Part shown: positions 12,961-24,005 of the stretch, in pieces | How positions within the stretch are numbered: position 1 is the stretch's first letter | Layout: every line of letters starts with the position of its first letter | From: Cristatella mucedo | Taxonomy: Eukaryota > Bryozoa > Phylactolaemata > Cristatellidae | Reading direction: 5' to 3' | Length of the DNA: 64,000 nt | Assembly (NCBI GenBank): GCA_009760855.2 | Contig: WPIO01000215.1 | Location: forward strand, 60,001-124,000 | Notes under the pieces: generated by a model | Databases searched by the model: none | What the model was told of the DNA's origin: nothing | Seen by the model: only the letters and a program-made list of their open reading frames with translations | Position numbers and translations under genes: made by a program

Positions 12961-13290
12961 AAGTGTTGTGTTACTGTGGCTCCGGTGGCGGTAGATCTTG
13001 TGGAGTCTCACGGAAACACAAGCACGGACGTGAGCGGTAACGAGACTCGCCGTTTATTGCTCTCAGTTACATACATGCCAGCTGGCTGAATCGCTGCAGC
13101 TCAATCACTGCAGTTTCGGAAATGCAGCTATGCAGGCAACATCCTGCGTTTCAAAGGACGGTCGCTAAGCCCAGTCGACTGCCCAAAACACCAGCCGCAG
13201 GTGGGGTATACATTTGAGGCCGGACGCTGCCTTAATCGCAAAAGCAGGAGCAGAAGCATCAGCACCGGGCACACACAACAGCTCTATGCA
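12961..13290 (+). repeat. Duplicated unit A, copy 1
   Basis: Matches 17,920-18,240 throughout (GAGTCTCACGGAAACACAAG CACGG, GAGACTCGCCGTTTATTGC, GGGGTATAC, GGCCGGACGCTG), with scattered substitutions and short indels. No gene recognised. Confidence 0.85.
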
Positions 13291-13312
13291 TCGCTCTGAG
13301 GGCTGAGCTGCT

Positions 13313-13510
13313 TTGATGTACAAGCTTGCTGACACTGCATGCTACCACATACTATACTTGCACGCTGACGACGTGCATGTCACCCTAACCGTGTTGTTCT
13401 TGTTTTTTTTGAGCATGCTGCCACTAAACAATCTATCGCATTTCTTTGCCGCAAATGTAAAGCGCCTAGAAAGAGATTCTCTGAGGGCGCTTTATCAAAT
13501 ATATTATTAC
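13313..13510 (+). mobile_element. Degenerate LINE-A 3' UTR at start of unit B, copy 1
   Basis: Carries decayed LINE-A UTR motifs (GCTGACACTGCATGCTACCA, GTCACCCTAACCGTG, AAGCGCCTAGAAAGAGATTC, GGGCGCTTTATCAAA). It is matched by 19,625-19,830 in copy 2, so it pre-dates the duplication. Confidence 0.7.
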
Positions 13511-15350
13511 TGCTATAAAAATTGCCGAAAAAATTCTATGCTTTTGGCGATTACAGTATCCGCTAACAATCACAATATTGATCTCGATGTACTACTTTTG
13601 GTGTGAACATATCTTACAAAATAACATTATTTCCGATGCTTCAGTCGTTAGTTAATCCCTTAAACTTGGGATTACTAAGCATTTTTAGCTTGTTTGTAGC
13701 CCCGCGCTCGCATTGGCTTAATTTTAGCGTGAACAAGAACTGCTCGTCCGGCATAACCTTCTTCGTCCTGGAGCAGTGAGCCAGAGAAAAGCCCTGGTGT
13801 CGTGATAGAGCAAGAGCTTAAGAGCGAGTCAGGAAGCTCTGAGACCAGTGGTGGTGAATCGGCCTTTATAATTGATCTGATACCCGCGGGTGTTGCTGAT
13901 TGATGTTGGCTGGCCTGTCAACCTCAGCCATCACATCACTCTGTCCAAAAAGAATCGTCTGGCACCCATTTGGCATTCAAGCTGGACAGAGGTCCCCTTC
14001 CAGTGGCCCAGTGACTGTATTCCCTACGGTAATGGGCCTCCGTGACGGGCCCAATACCACTAAGCTCTTGCCCCATTGTCTCAGCTAGTATTTAAGAGTA
14101 GAGCGACACTCGAGTCGGATCTTTTGTTCCACTCCTGATCTCGCTCTTTCTCTCTTCGGCTTAGTTTGGACGTCGCAGCCAGAAGCTGCCTAAACTCGTT
14201 TCTGTGAAAGCGAAGGAGGATTCGCTGTCTGTTCGTCCGCGATTGGCTGGACTATGCGAGACAGCGCCAGGTTTCGGTGGACGCCACCGAATACGGTCGT
14301 ATCGCGCCCGAGCTCGCATTTTGTATTTGTTTGTGTGTGCGTGCGCACGTGGTCTCAGTATAAGGATTTGCCGATGCGAACTAGAAGTAGTTCGGAATGG
14401 TGTGAGAGATATGTTGGTAGTTCGGCTCCTCCGTCAATTTGGATGGTTCCTCACTATAGACGCATGTAGCCGAACTAGGGAAACGTGTTTCCTCCGAAAG
14501 AATGCTTGTGCTGGTGAGAGCCTGCGAGGAGTGTAGAGATAAAACTGAGCTAGACGCGCAGCGACATTGTGCACGTGTGAGTAATGCACAGTAAAATCCC
14601 CTCTTGGTATGTGTCCCCTTCTAATTCACGCCGCGGACTCACGACCCCCTTAGTAGTGGTAAGTAGGTCAGCGCCAGGATCACCCCACTTCCGAGGTTAT
14701 TTCCTGCTTATTGTGCGTAGACGCGCACCAAACCACATTCGGCCGAAGGACAAGGCGCTCGGTAAGCGGCAGGTTACGCCTGCTCCGCCGAGCATTCGGA
14801 GTTACATGTTTATCGTTCAAAGGTCAAACTTCCAAAAACTTCTAAATTTTGACCATTTTTGGAAATTTTTAGAATGCCGGAAGTCCTTTCAGCAATCAAG
14901 TGCGGAGGTTTTTTAAATTTACTAATAGCTTATTTGATTTATCTACTTTGTCTTGGTTGATGTCTTAAGTTTATATAGTTGGTTTTGCATACTTTAATTA
15001 ATGACGCCAGCTGCCTTTCGGTAAAAGCTTTGCGTTTTTCTCTTTAGAGAACGTTAAGTTTCGCTCTTAAGCCAGACAGTTTTGCCCGCTTGTTTACCAC
15101 AGCATAACAATTGTTCCTTCCGTAGCAACTCCAAAGAAAGCGTTGGCTTTAAAAAAAGCAACAGTTTCTTCGGGAGAGCAATATTTCGATTAAACTTGTT
15201 CCTCACTACCCACCGCCTTGCATCTGAGGATTGTCGTAGTTCACATAGAAATCCACTTTAGTGAATTCCAAGTGCAGTAAGAGACATGGTTGACGCCGGA
15301 AAGTGTTAATGTCCATGATCCACCTTCTTCAAAAAAGCTCTCAGGCAAGC
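13313..15350 (+). repeat. Duplicated unit B, copy 1
   Basis: A 2-kb segment matching 19,625-21,652 nearly end to end. It contains a TATA-like element conserved in both copies (TATTTAAGAGTAGAG at about 14,091), a CT-rich stretch, a conserved region around GTAAGTAGGTCAGCGCCAGG (14,660) and short frames partly kept in both copies. It starts with a LINE-A tail relic. It could be part of an uncharacterised retroelement (LTR-like) or a non-coding transcription unit. Confidence 0.85.
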
Positions 15351-15356
15351 ACAATT

Positions 15357-15485
15357 AATTATAATTCATTTGTATAGCGCCCCAAGAGAACTTAATCTCT
15401 ATTCAGGCGCTTCACATATGCCTCCGGGCTCGAGCCCACGACCTCAGCCAGACCTCGCTCGGGGGGGGGGGCGAGCACCTTAACC
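15357..15485 (-). mobile_element. SINE1 copy with poly-G expansion
   Basis: AATTCATTTGTATAGCGCCC, CTTCACATATGCCTCCGGGC TCGAGCCC and GCGAGCACCTTAACC give a reversed SINE1. A run of about ten G interrupts the loop between the boxes. It is absent from the equivalent place after unit B copy 2 (21,652). Confidence 0.85.
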
Positions 15486-15559
15486 TGCCACTTTTTCGTC
15501 CACATTACATCACATGATTCAGTGCATGTTACTAGACTAACTAAAGTCTTATATTGACA

Positions 15560-16215
15560 CTTCTAACCAAGCAAGTTCCAGTCAGGCTTATAAGGTAATG
15601 CCTAAGTAAAGTTAGCCGTGCTTCTGGTAGATATTGAGCCATCAGGAGTGTAAATTTAAGGAAAGTATCTTTGCTGATTATGATTCCTCTTTCGGCAGCT
15701 ATTGATGCGAGTGATCACCAAGTCTTTTTGAGTGCTTCTCATCTTGTCGGGGCATCGCTGGAACTGCTCTGCAATGGTTTAGGTAGCATATTGGAGAGCA
15801 GTGATGGCACACTAGGTAAGATGGTTGCTTTCACAACCTCTGTCCCGAGGTCGAGGGTTCGATTCCTGCGGTGGGCGATTCTTTATCGCCACAGCAAGCG
15901 CTGGTGATAGCCGTAAAGGCTCTTCTGTCGCTATACAAAAAGAGGCTGTTTAATAAGCTAGGATTTATTTATTTCTCATGAAGACGCCAATCTATTCGTG
16001 CGAACGGAAATGAGCACTCGAGGCACTAGGGACGTGCACAATATTAATGGGCTCTGTGCTAGATCCTCTTCTTTACAAGACTGATTCTCTCTCTCTCTCT
16101 CTCTCTCTTTCTATCTCGTGTGCTCTCTTTCGCACAATCTAGGTTTCCATTTCGATACAGCTGACACTAATTGCTGCGTTAGCTTCGATTCTTCTCAGCA
16201 CTCTGACGCATCGGT
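15560..16215 (+). mobile_element. Decayed LINE-A-like RT segment, interrupted by a SINE2
   Basis: Stop-ridden sequence still matches LINE-A: CAAGTTCCAGTCAGGC (about 15,580), TTCGGCAGCTATTGATGCGA (motif A region, about 15,692), AACTGCTCTGCAATGGTTTA (15,761), GGGCTCTGTGCTAGATCC (motif B, about 16,050) and a frame reading HNLGFHFDTADTNCCVSFDS, where the intact copy has HNLGFHFYADDTQLYLCFDP. The YADD is lost. The SINE2 at about 15,795-15,975 splits it between motifs A and B. Confidence 0.75.
15795..15980 (+). mobile_element. SINE2, tRNA-derived
   Basis: A box-like GGCACACTAGGTAAGATGGT and B box GAGGGTTCGATTCCTGCGGT, then GGGCGATTCTTTATCGCCAC (a hairpin), TGGTGATAGCCGTAAAGGCT and GAGGCTGTTTAATAAGC. 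It is inserted in a LINE-A RT relic, and its 3' part is shared with the duplicated unit at 22,795. Confidence 0.8.
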
Positions 16216-17135
16216 TTCTTGTAACTACCATGCTACATGTAGAGTGGTACCTCGGCTTACGAGTTTAATTCCTTCTTCGCCGGAGCTTGTAACTCAAATT
16301 ACTGGTATGTCCGGTCAGCTTTCCCTTTGCTGCACGATACCCTGTTTTTCACTCACCCTTGGTTAGTCATTCTCCTGCCTGTAGAGCTTTAGTATAAGAC
16401 GAAAGTTTTTTAGAGCGCTATTACAATGTCGTATTATTATCATTCTCTTATAATCACCCCTGTCAATCAGCACTGTCTAATACCGCTGCCGTATGCCAAC
16501 ATTTTGTTATTCCACTGTATCGCCTGAGAAGTTTATGTAGTTCATCTATCGCTTGAACGAATCCTCTCTATGTCAATGGCTTCACTGCCCTACCCTTTAA
16601 CTACCCTACTTCTTTATCATACTTTAAGCATGCCTCTATCAAACTCGTCTCTAAACCTGTCGCTCGTGCTAATAAGGGCACCAGTCCACAAAACCCTCTC
16701 CCAACAGTTTTCTTTATGAAGTGCATGTTCGAGGCTTACCATAACAAATAATATCAACATGTCTAAGGCTCCCAGGGATTTCCCGGCTCAACCGAAACCA
16801 GCTGCAGTCACGCTTCCCGACTGAATCAAGCAGCATCTTTTCCTAAAATCAATCCTTGGGCTATAAACACTTATAAACCTTGCATAGGCTACATGCTTAT
16901 AAAGGGCTATCAACTTAAAGCGATTGTTCAACGGTTGCCATGCGTTCTAGTTGCTTGAGCTCTAGGCTGAGCTGAGGCCCAGTCTTCACTGTCGCACGGC
17001 TGTCTGGCTGCACAGCTTCAGCTTGGATCAGCTTAGATGACTACCAGAGTGAGCTAGACTGACCGGAAGTCGTGCTGTGCATGCCTTTGGTTAGCTATTT
17101 GAACGCAAAGTTGAAGCTTTCCCTTTGACGCTGCC
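15895..17135 (+). repeat. Duplicated unit C, copy 1
   Basis: Matches 22,795-25,600 minus the LINE-A insertion. Shared: the SINE2 tail, CCAATCTATTCGTGCGAACG, CGGCTTACGAGTTTAATTCC, ATGGCTTCACTGCCCTACCC, AACGGTTGCCATGCGTTCTA and GGATCAGCTTAG followed by CTACCAGAG. Confidence 0.85.
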
Positions 17136-17919
17136 GCTCGCCATGCCGCTGAGCTAGGGTAAGACGAGCGGCCGTCAGGTTAGACCTCTTTATAATACCG
17201 CGTGCGCCAATAACAGGGGAACTAGAAAAGTCTACAGGGAGGGTCCTACGTAAAGTACACTATGGGGGCGTAAGACGACGAGCAAGCGCGAACAAACTTG
17301 TTAGTTGGTCAGTCAGCTTCCGCAGTCCCGCCGTCGTACCGACTCCGAATCCAACAGTACGAGCGTACACCGTAAAAGATCCGCCTAGCTGAGTAACTGC
17401 TTGGCTAGTCCGAGTCGGCGTCTACCACTGTCGAGAGCTTCCGCCGAAAGACGCCAATTCACGGGGGCCACGAACACGCTACACGGGGAACTCGGAATAT
17501 ACAAGCCTTAACAGCCAGTGTGCTGTCCAGCTCCGCTCGGGCCGTGGGTACTCATTGCCTTGCGTGCGTAGTCGCATCGCCGGAGCACGCCAGCACTCAT
17601 TCAGATGCATTACTCGGCGAGACCGGGAGCCTCCAACATCAAGACTTCCTCGGCCAACTTCCCTTGCCCAAGAGCCCCAGTGACCATTTGTCATTGCATA
17701 TCCGGCCATGCCCATAGGTCAGATCCCGGCCTAGCTGGTGATCCTTACCACATTACAGCCGTCCTGTCCCAGCCAACCAGACCTAGCCTAGATACACAAT
17801 CATACATTCCAAACTTAAAGTAGTTCAGATCACTGTTATTGGAGGTGCCACTTCACTAAGATACCGGGTATGGCATTTCAAGCGTTTTGGGAGAGAAACT
17901 GAGAATGGCAAAAACATGA

Positions 17920-18240
17920 AAAGTGTTGCGTTAATGTGGCTCCAGTGACGTTAGATCTTGTTGAGTCTCACGGAAACACAAGCACGGATGTGAGCGGTAG
18001 CGAGACTCGCCGTTTATTGCACTCAGTTACATGTATGCGAGCTGGCTGAATCCCGCAGCTCAATCGCTGCATTTGGGGAAATGCAGCCGATGTTTCAAAG
18101 GCCGAACGCTACGCCGAGTCAACTGCCCAGAAACGGGCCGCAGTTGGGGTATACGCTTGTGGCCGGACGCTGGGCTAATCGCAAAAGTAGGAGCAGGAGC
18201 AACAGCACCGGGCATACACAACAACAGCGCCATGCATCAA
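17920..18240 (+). repeat. Duplicated unit A, copy 2
   Basis: Second copy of the 12,961-13,290 segment. A gap of about 1.4 kb, filled partly by the LINE-A/LINE-B nest, separates it from unit B copy 2. In copy 1 the gap is only about 25 bp. Confidence 0.85.
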
Positions 18241-18852
18241 GCAAATAGTTCAATAAATACATCAATGCACGCTTTTAGGAGTCACTTAATCTTACGTGAC
18301 GGCTAAGTGTGGGCACCCCAACCTAAGACAACCATTTACCCATAGGCGGCAATAGCACAAGCCGGGATTTACCAGCTCTTTTCCAATCGAGCTATGAAAG
18401 GCGCTTCTGCAAATCGCAGTTATAAACGGCATAAATGAGGAATAAAAATCACCTTAATTTCACTTACATATGATTGAATCAAAATATGCGGGCTGATTTC
18501 TATGGAATGACGCTCCAGTTAGATCCGAGTAACAAGGCCGCTTAGCGAACCCGACTGCGTCCGACACCACCGGTTCGCGGTCACTTGCCGTTACAGGAAA
18601 CGGATCACCAGTCCCAGGATTCAACGGGTAGTGTGATCATGGACTCCTTAGTTACTCCGGTTTCGGGCTGCAGGTAAATTACATTATCCCTGACGATAGT
18701 CAAATTGCCGACCGACACTTCGCTTTTGTTTCCGACCAATAGTCACCTGACGACAAATATAAACACATATGGCAAGTTAAAAAGGATTAATCGCCTTAGT
18801 TAGCCGCTTGCCGAAGGAGGCTACACGCCCAGGGAGCGTGCTCAGTAGTCCG

Positions 18853-19490
18853 CTAATAATAATAATAATGATGCACTTGATAAAGCGCCCTCAGAGAACT
18901 CAATCTCGTTCTAGGCACTTTATATTTGTGCAAAGAGAAACGCTATTGAATGGTGAGACATATCATGCTTGATAAACAACTTGAATAACGTGATAAGGTG
19001 TGACATGTAATGTAATGTAATGTAATGTATCTCCGTCAGTAACTCCACAAAGGAATAAAGGCCATGTGGGTGTTAAGCAGGAGAGTTTTGTATAGCGCAC
19101 TCACAGCCTAAGCGGCTTTCGGTAAGCATTTGGTAGCCAACAGACTTCGTCTCACGCAACAAAGAGAAAGTGGGAAGCATAGCAGAGTTAAGAGAGCAGC
19201 TGAGGTAGTGAGTAGCATAGAAGTAGCAGTTCAGGACCGCTGAAAAAGATGTGCCATAGTTGGCAGTTGGAGAGTAGATGTCGTTGCGTAAGAAATGCAC
19301 AGATTCATCATGCAAGTGTGGTTAATGGCAGCATGCACAGGTTCAGCATGCATAAGCATATAAGGAACTAGTCACAGGGACCCTCTTAATGCTGTCCTAA
19401 ATATGTGTAATTGTAAGTTCTTTTTAAATGTGGTCAAATCAGGAGATGTCGTGACGCAAGTCAGTAATGAGTTCCAGCTCGGCTAGCTGG
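18853..19490 (-). mobile_element. LINE-A relic split by a nested LINE-B
   Basis: On the minus strand the LINE-A tail (18,853-19,007) and the upstream part (about 19,298-19,490: GTGGTTAATGGCAGCATGCA and RT C-terminal remnants) are separated by the LINE-B insertion at about 19,008-19,297. An intact LINE-A reads TGACATGCACAGGGTCAG across this point. Confidence 0.85.
19008..19297 (-). mobile_element. LINE-B 3' fragment nested in LINE-A
   Basis: It starts on the minus strand with FLRNDIYSPTANYGTSFSAV and ends LLRETKSVGYQMLTESRLGC ECAIQNSPA, homologous to the C-terminus of the 7.8-8.9 kb copy (80-codon frame 19,073-19,315, partly in the flank). The UTR ends in four ATTAC-type repeats. Confidence 0.88.
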
Positions 19491-19624
19491 TTTACCCTTT
19501 TTGCTTGGTATAACCGTCAGCAGGACGGTTGATCTGAAAGAGGCGCGTCCTTATTTTGAAAAGTTAACGTTTTTCCAAAGTTTGAAGTGATAGATTCGCG
19601 TCCGCTTAGGGCTGGGCAGCTTTC

Positions 19625-19835
19625 ATGTACGAGCGTGCTGACACTGTGCATGCTGCCACTAACCATACTTGCACGCTGAACCTGCACATATCACACTAAC
19701 CGTGTAATTCTTGTTGTTTATTGAGCACGCTGCCACTAAACAATCGATCGTGCTACCTTTGCCACAAATAGAAAGCGCCTAGAAAGAGATTCTCTGAGAT
19801 CGCTCTATCAAATTTATTATCATTATTATAAAATT
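19625..19835 (+). mobile_element. Degenerate LINE-A 3' UTR at start of unit B, copy 2
   Basis: GTGCTGACACTGTGCATGCT, CATACTTGCACGCTGAACCT and AAAGCGCCTAGAAAGAGATT are recognisable LINE-A UTR motifs, followed by an ATT-rich tail. Counterpart of 13,313-13,510. Confidence 0.75.
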
Positions 19836-21652
19836 TGCAAAAACGTAATGCCTTTGGAGATTGCAGTATCCGCAAACACTCACATTGTTGATCTCAATGT
19901 GCTACTTTCAGTGTGAACGCATCTCACAAAATAACATTATTTACGATCCTCCAGAAATTTGTCAATCCCGTAAACTTGGGATAACTAAGCATTTATAACT
20001 TGCTGGTAGCGCCGTGCTGACCTTGGCTTAATTTTAGCACGAACAAGAACTGCTTGGCAGGCAAAGACTCCTTCGTCCTGAAGCAGTGAGCCAGAGAGAA
20101 GTGCCAATGCGGTGAGAAAGCAAAAGATTTAGAGCGAGCCAGGAAGCTCTGTGACCAGCGGTGGCGATTCGGCCTTTAAAATTGGTCTGCTATCCACAGG
20201 CGCCGCTGATAGATGCTGGCTGGCTTGTCAACCTTGGCCATAAATCTGTCCAAAAAGATTCGTCTGGAACCTGTTCGGCATTCAAGCTGGACTGGTTTGC
20301 ACATCCGTTGGCCAAGCGGTGGTCTGAATTCCTAACCGTAATGGGGCACGGTGCCCGGCCCAATGCCACTAAGCTCTTGCCCCACCGTCTCAGCTAGGTA
20401 TTTAAGAGTAGAGTGACACTCGTTCCGGGTCTTTTTTTCCGCCCCGGCTCTCTCTTAGGCTTAGTTTCGACTCCGCCGCCAGAAGCTGCCGGACTCGTTT
20501 TTCTGGAAGCGAGGGAGCAGGGCGGGCTGCTCCCCGGCGATTGGCTGGACTGGGCGAGACGGACGCCGCCGAATACTGTCATATCGCGCTTCAAAAATGG
20601 CGCCCGCGCTCGCATGTTGAATTTGTTGGTGTTTTCGTGTGTGTGCGTGCGCACGTGGTCTCAGCATAAGGATTTTCCTATGCGAACTAGAAGTAATTCG
20701 GAATGGTGTGTGAGATATTTCGGTGGTTCAGACTCCTCCGCCTACTTGGGTCGTTCCCCACTATTGACGTCGGTAGCCTAAGTGGGCTGACGCGTTTCCT
20801 CCGCAAGAGTGCTTGTGCTGGTGAGAGCCTGCGAGGAGTGTAGAGGTAAAACTGAGCTAGATGCGCAGCGACATTGTGCACTTGCGAGTAAAGCTCAGTA
20901 AAATCCCCTCTTGGCATGTGTTTCTTTCTTATTCACGCCGCGGACTCACGACCCCCTTAGTAGTGGTAAGTAGGTCAGCGCCAGGACCACCCCACTCCGA
21001 GGTGGCCTGCTTATTGTGCCGAGACGCACACCAAACCGCATTCGGCCGAAGGACAAGGCGCTCGGTAAGCGGCAGGTTACGCCTGCTCCGCCGAGCCTTC
21101 GGCGTTACATGTTTATCTTTCAAAGGTCAAATTTCCAAAAACTTCTATATTTTGACAATTTTTGGAAATTTTCTGAATGCCGGAAGCCCTTTCAGCAATC
21201 AAATGCAGAGGTTTTTTGAATTTACTAATAGCTTACTTGATTTATCTACCTTATCGTGGTTGATGTCTTAAGTTAATTTAGTTTGTTTTGCATATTTTAA
21301 TTAATGACGCTAGCTGCCTTTCGGGAGAAGCTTCGCGTTTTTCTCTTTAGATAACGTTTAGTTTCACTCTGAAGCCAGCCAGCTTGGCCCGCTTGTTTAC
21401 CACAGCATAGAAATTGTTCCTTCCGTAGCAACTCCAAAGATAGTGTAGGCTTTACAAAAAGCAACAGTTTCTTCTGGAGAGCGACATTTCGATGAAATTC
21501 GGTACTCACTGCCCACGGCATGGCATCTGAGGATTGTCGTAGTTCACATATAAATCCACTTTAGTGAATTGCAAGTGAAGTAAGAGAGATGGTTGACGCC
21601 GGAAAGTGTTAATATACACGATCAACCTTTTTCAAAAAAGCTCTCAGGCAAG
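19625..21652 (+). repeat. Duplicated unit B, copy 2
   Basis: Counterpart of 13,313-15,350. TATTTAAGAGTAGAG recurs at about 20,400 and GTAAGTAGGTCAGCGCCAGG at about 20,967. The copies part company after AGCTCTCAGGCAAGCA (15,350 and 21,652). Confidence 0.85.
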
Positions 21653-22012
21653 CATACTTTCCGGTGATCTCAATGACGACTTTGCCGAGTGATTCTCCTT
21701 GTTGGTTCTTCTGCCGCTATATAAACGAGGCTATTAAATCAGTTTAACGTGTTTCCCTCAGTTCTTAGTTGATAAAGCAGAACGGATTGGGGCTACATCC
21801 TCCCCACTGCCCTGTCAGACCTTAACCCAACTATCTTCGATCCTCGACAGACTGACCGGCAGACTAAAGCCTGAGCGACCAAGCATGACAGACTAACAGA
21901 CACTGACTTTAACAGACCGATCGCCGACTGACTGAAAGCCCAGTTTTCTTTAGATCCGGTGTGATCAGTTCTCGTATTTGGTAACCTGTTCTGGCAATCC
22001 TAACAAATATTT

Positions 22013-22038
22013 TACACACACGCACACTCACACTCACA

Positions 22039-22094
<56 letters not shown>

Positions 22095-22111
22095 AACACA
22101 CGCACACTCAC

Positions 22112-22142
<31 letters not shown>

Positions 22143-22147
22143 TTCAC
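22013..22147. repeat. (CA)n microsatellite
   Basis: About 135 bp of CA repeats with ACTC and GCA interruptions. Confidence 0.97.
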
Positions 22148-22423
22148 ACATACCGGTTTGTGCTGAACTAGTTGATAAGAGTAAGACAGCCAGACTAGTT
22201 AATGCTTTAAAGACATCGCATTTAGACTACAGCGATTCTCTTCATCGAGGGAATCCCAGCATGTGCCCTCTCTCCTTCTCACCCTCTTTCTCTTCACTCC
22301 GCGTGTTCCGGAGCTGCTTCCACGAAGGCTACTACATCCGTATGTGCCCCTCTGCTCCTCCAGTTCGCTCGTGAAGCACCTGCTCCTTCCTCAGCATCTA
22401 GCCATCTCTCGGACTAAGCTAAA

Positions 22424-22512
22424 ATAATAATAATAATAATGTACTCGATAAAGCGCCCCCAGAGAACTAAATCTCTTTCTAGGTGCTTTACATTTACTGC
22501 AAAGGGAAATGT
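22424..22512 (-). mobile_element. LINE-A 3' tail fragment
   Basis: (AAT)n, then CTCGATAAAGCGCCCCCAGA GAACTAAATCTCTTTCTAGG TGCTTTACATTT on the plus strand: the last 85 bp of LINE-A in reverse orientation. Confidence 0.8.
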
Positions 22513-22629
22513 TTCGTTGATCTAACCTTTGGCTCGCAGCTATTGAAAATCTGGAACTCACTATGGGCAACTGTCCGTACCTGCACCACTCGGCTAAAGA
22601 CGCACCTGCTCGGTACAGTATCTGTACAG

Positions 22630-22735
22630 CTGCACCGGTACAGTGGTACTTCGGCTTACGAGTTCAATTCGTTCCGCCCCGGAACTCAAACTACTCGTCC
22701 GGTCAGCTTTCCCTTCGCCGCATTAATCTCTTCTT
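22630..22735 (+). repeat. Dispersed repeat with TIR-like start (three copies)
   Basis: TACAGTGGTACTTCGGCTTA CGAGTTCAATTCGTTCC recurs as GTGGTACCTCGGCTTACGAG at 16,243 and CGGCTTACGAGCTTAATTCG at 23,041, each followed by AACTCAAA and CCGGTCAGCTTTCC. The TA-CAGTGG beginning resembles a mariner-type insertion border, but no second end was found. Confidence 0.5.
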
Positions 22736-22794
22736 CTTGGCTTCGGGGTCCTTCGCGAACTTTTTCGTACACGTTACCTCACGTGATTCAGTGC

Positions 22795-22882
22795 ATACAA
22801 GCGGTGGTTATAGCCGTAAAGGCTCTCCTGTCGCTATACAAAAAGAGGCTGTTTAATAAGCTAGGATTTATTTATTTCTCAT
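22795..22882 (+). mobile_element. SINE2 3' part in unit C, copy 2
   Basis: GGTGGTTATAGCCGTAAAGG and AGAGGCTGTTTAATAAGCTA match 15,905-15,975 and run on into the same flank (CCAATCTATTTGTGCGAACG). Confidence 0.8.
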
Positions 22883-24005
22883 GAATACACCAATCTATTT
22901 GTGCGAACGGAATTGAGCACTCGAGATGTACATTATATCAATGGGCTCTCTGACATTCATCGCTGTGTTAGCTTTGGTCCCGCCCAGCACGCTGACGCAT
23001 CGGTTTCTTGTAACTCCCATGTTGCATTTAGAGTGGTCATCGGCTTACGAGCTTAATTCGTTCTTCGCCGGAGCTCGTAACTCAAACTACTGGTTTGTCC
23101 GGTCAGCTTTCCCCTTGCCGCAGTAATCTCTTTTTTGCCGGGGGTGGGGGTCTCCTTTTTGCAAACAATCGCACCTTTTTCGTCCACTGTACCTCACATG
23201 ATTCTGTGCATATTACTATCCACGTCTTACTAACCGGTGACCATTAGTGTCGTCATGTTTGCTTAACCATATTGGGCTATGCTTGCGTTTGTTGGGCTGT
23301 GCTTGCGTTTGCTTGCACGATACCCTGTTTGTCACTCACCCATGGGTAGTTATTCTCCTGCTTGTAGAGCTTCATGTAAGACACGAGTTCTTTTAGAGCG
23401 CTATTAAAATGTATTATTATCATTCTCTTATAATCACCTCATGCACTCTCCAATACCGCTGCCTTATGCCAACCTTTTGTTATTCCACTGTATCATCTGA
23501 ACAGTTTGTGTAGTGTATCTATCGCTTGAACAGATCCTCTATGCCAATGGCTTCGCTGCCCTACCCTTTAACTACCCTACTTCTCTATCATCCTTTAAGC
23601 ATGCCTCTATTAAACTCATCTATAAACCTGTCGCTTGTGCTAATAAGGGCATCAGCCCACCAAACCCTCTCCCAACAGTCATCTTTATGAAGTGCACGTT
23701 GGGGCTTACCATAACAATTAGTATCAATATGTCTCAAGCTCCCAGTGATTTCCCTGCTCAACCGAAACCAGCTGCAGTCAAGCTTCCCGGCTGAATCAAG
23801 CAGTCCCGTTTCCTAAAATCATTCCTTGGGCTATGAGCACTAATAAACCTTGCATAGCTACAGGCTTATAAAGGGCTATCAACTGAGAGCAATTGTTCAA
23901 CGGTTGCCATGCGTTCTAGTTGCTTGAGCTCTAGGCTGAGCTGAGGCCCATTCTTCACTGTCACACGGCTGTCTGGCTGCACAGCTTCTGCTTGGATCAG
24001 CTTAG

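Noticed and set aside
14204-14536. 110-codon frame in unit B as a protein gene
   Set aside because: The matching frame in copy 2 is shifted and truncated. Conservation is patchy, so coding status is undecided rather than supported.
13313-15350. Unit B as a spliced-leader RNA or snRNA gene
   Set aside because: It has a donor-like GTAAGTAGG and an ATTTTTGG resembling an Sm site, but they are about 190 nt apart with no fitting structure.
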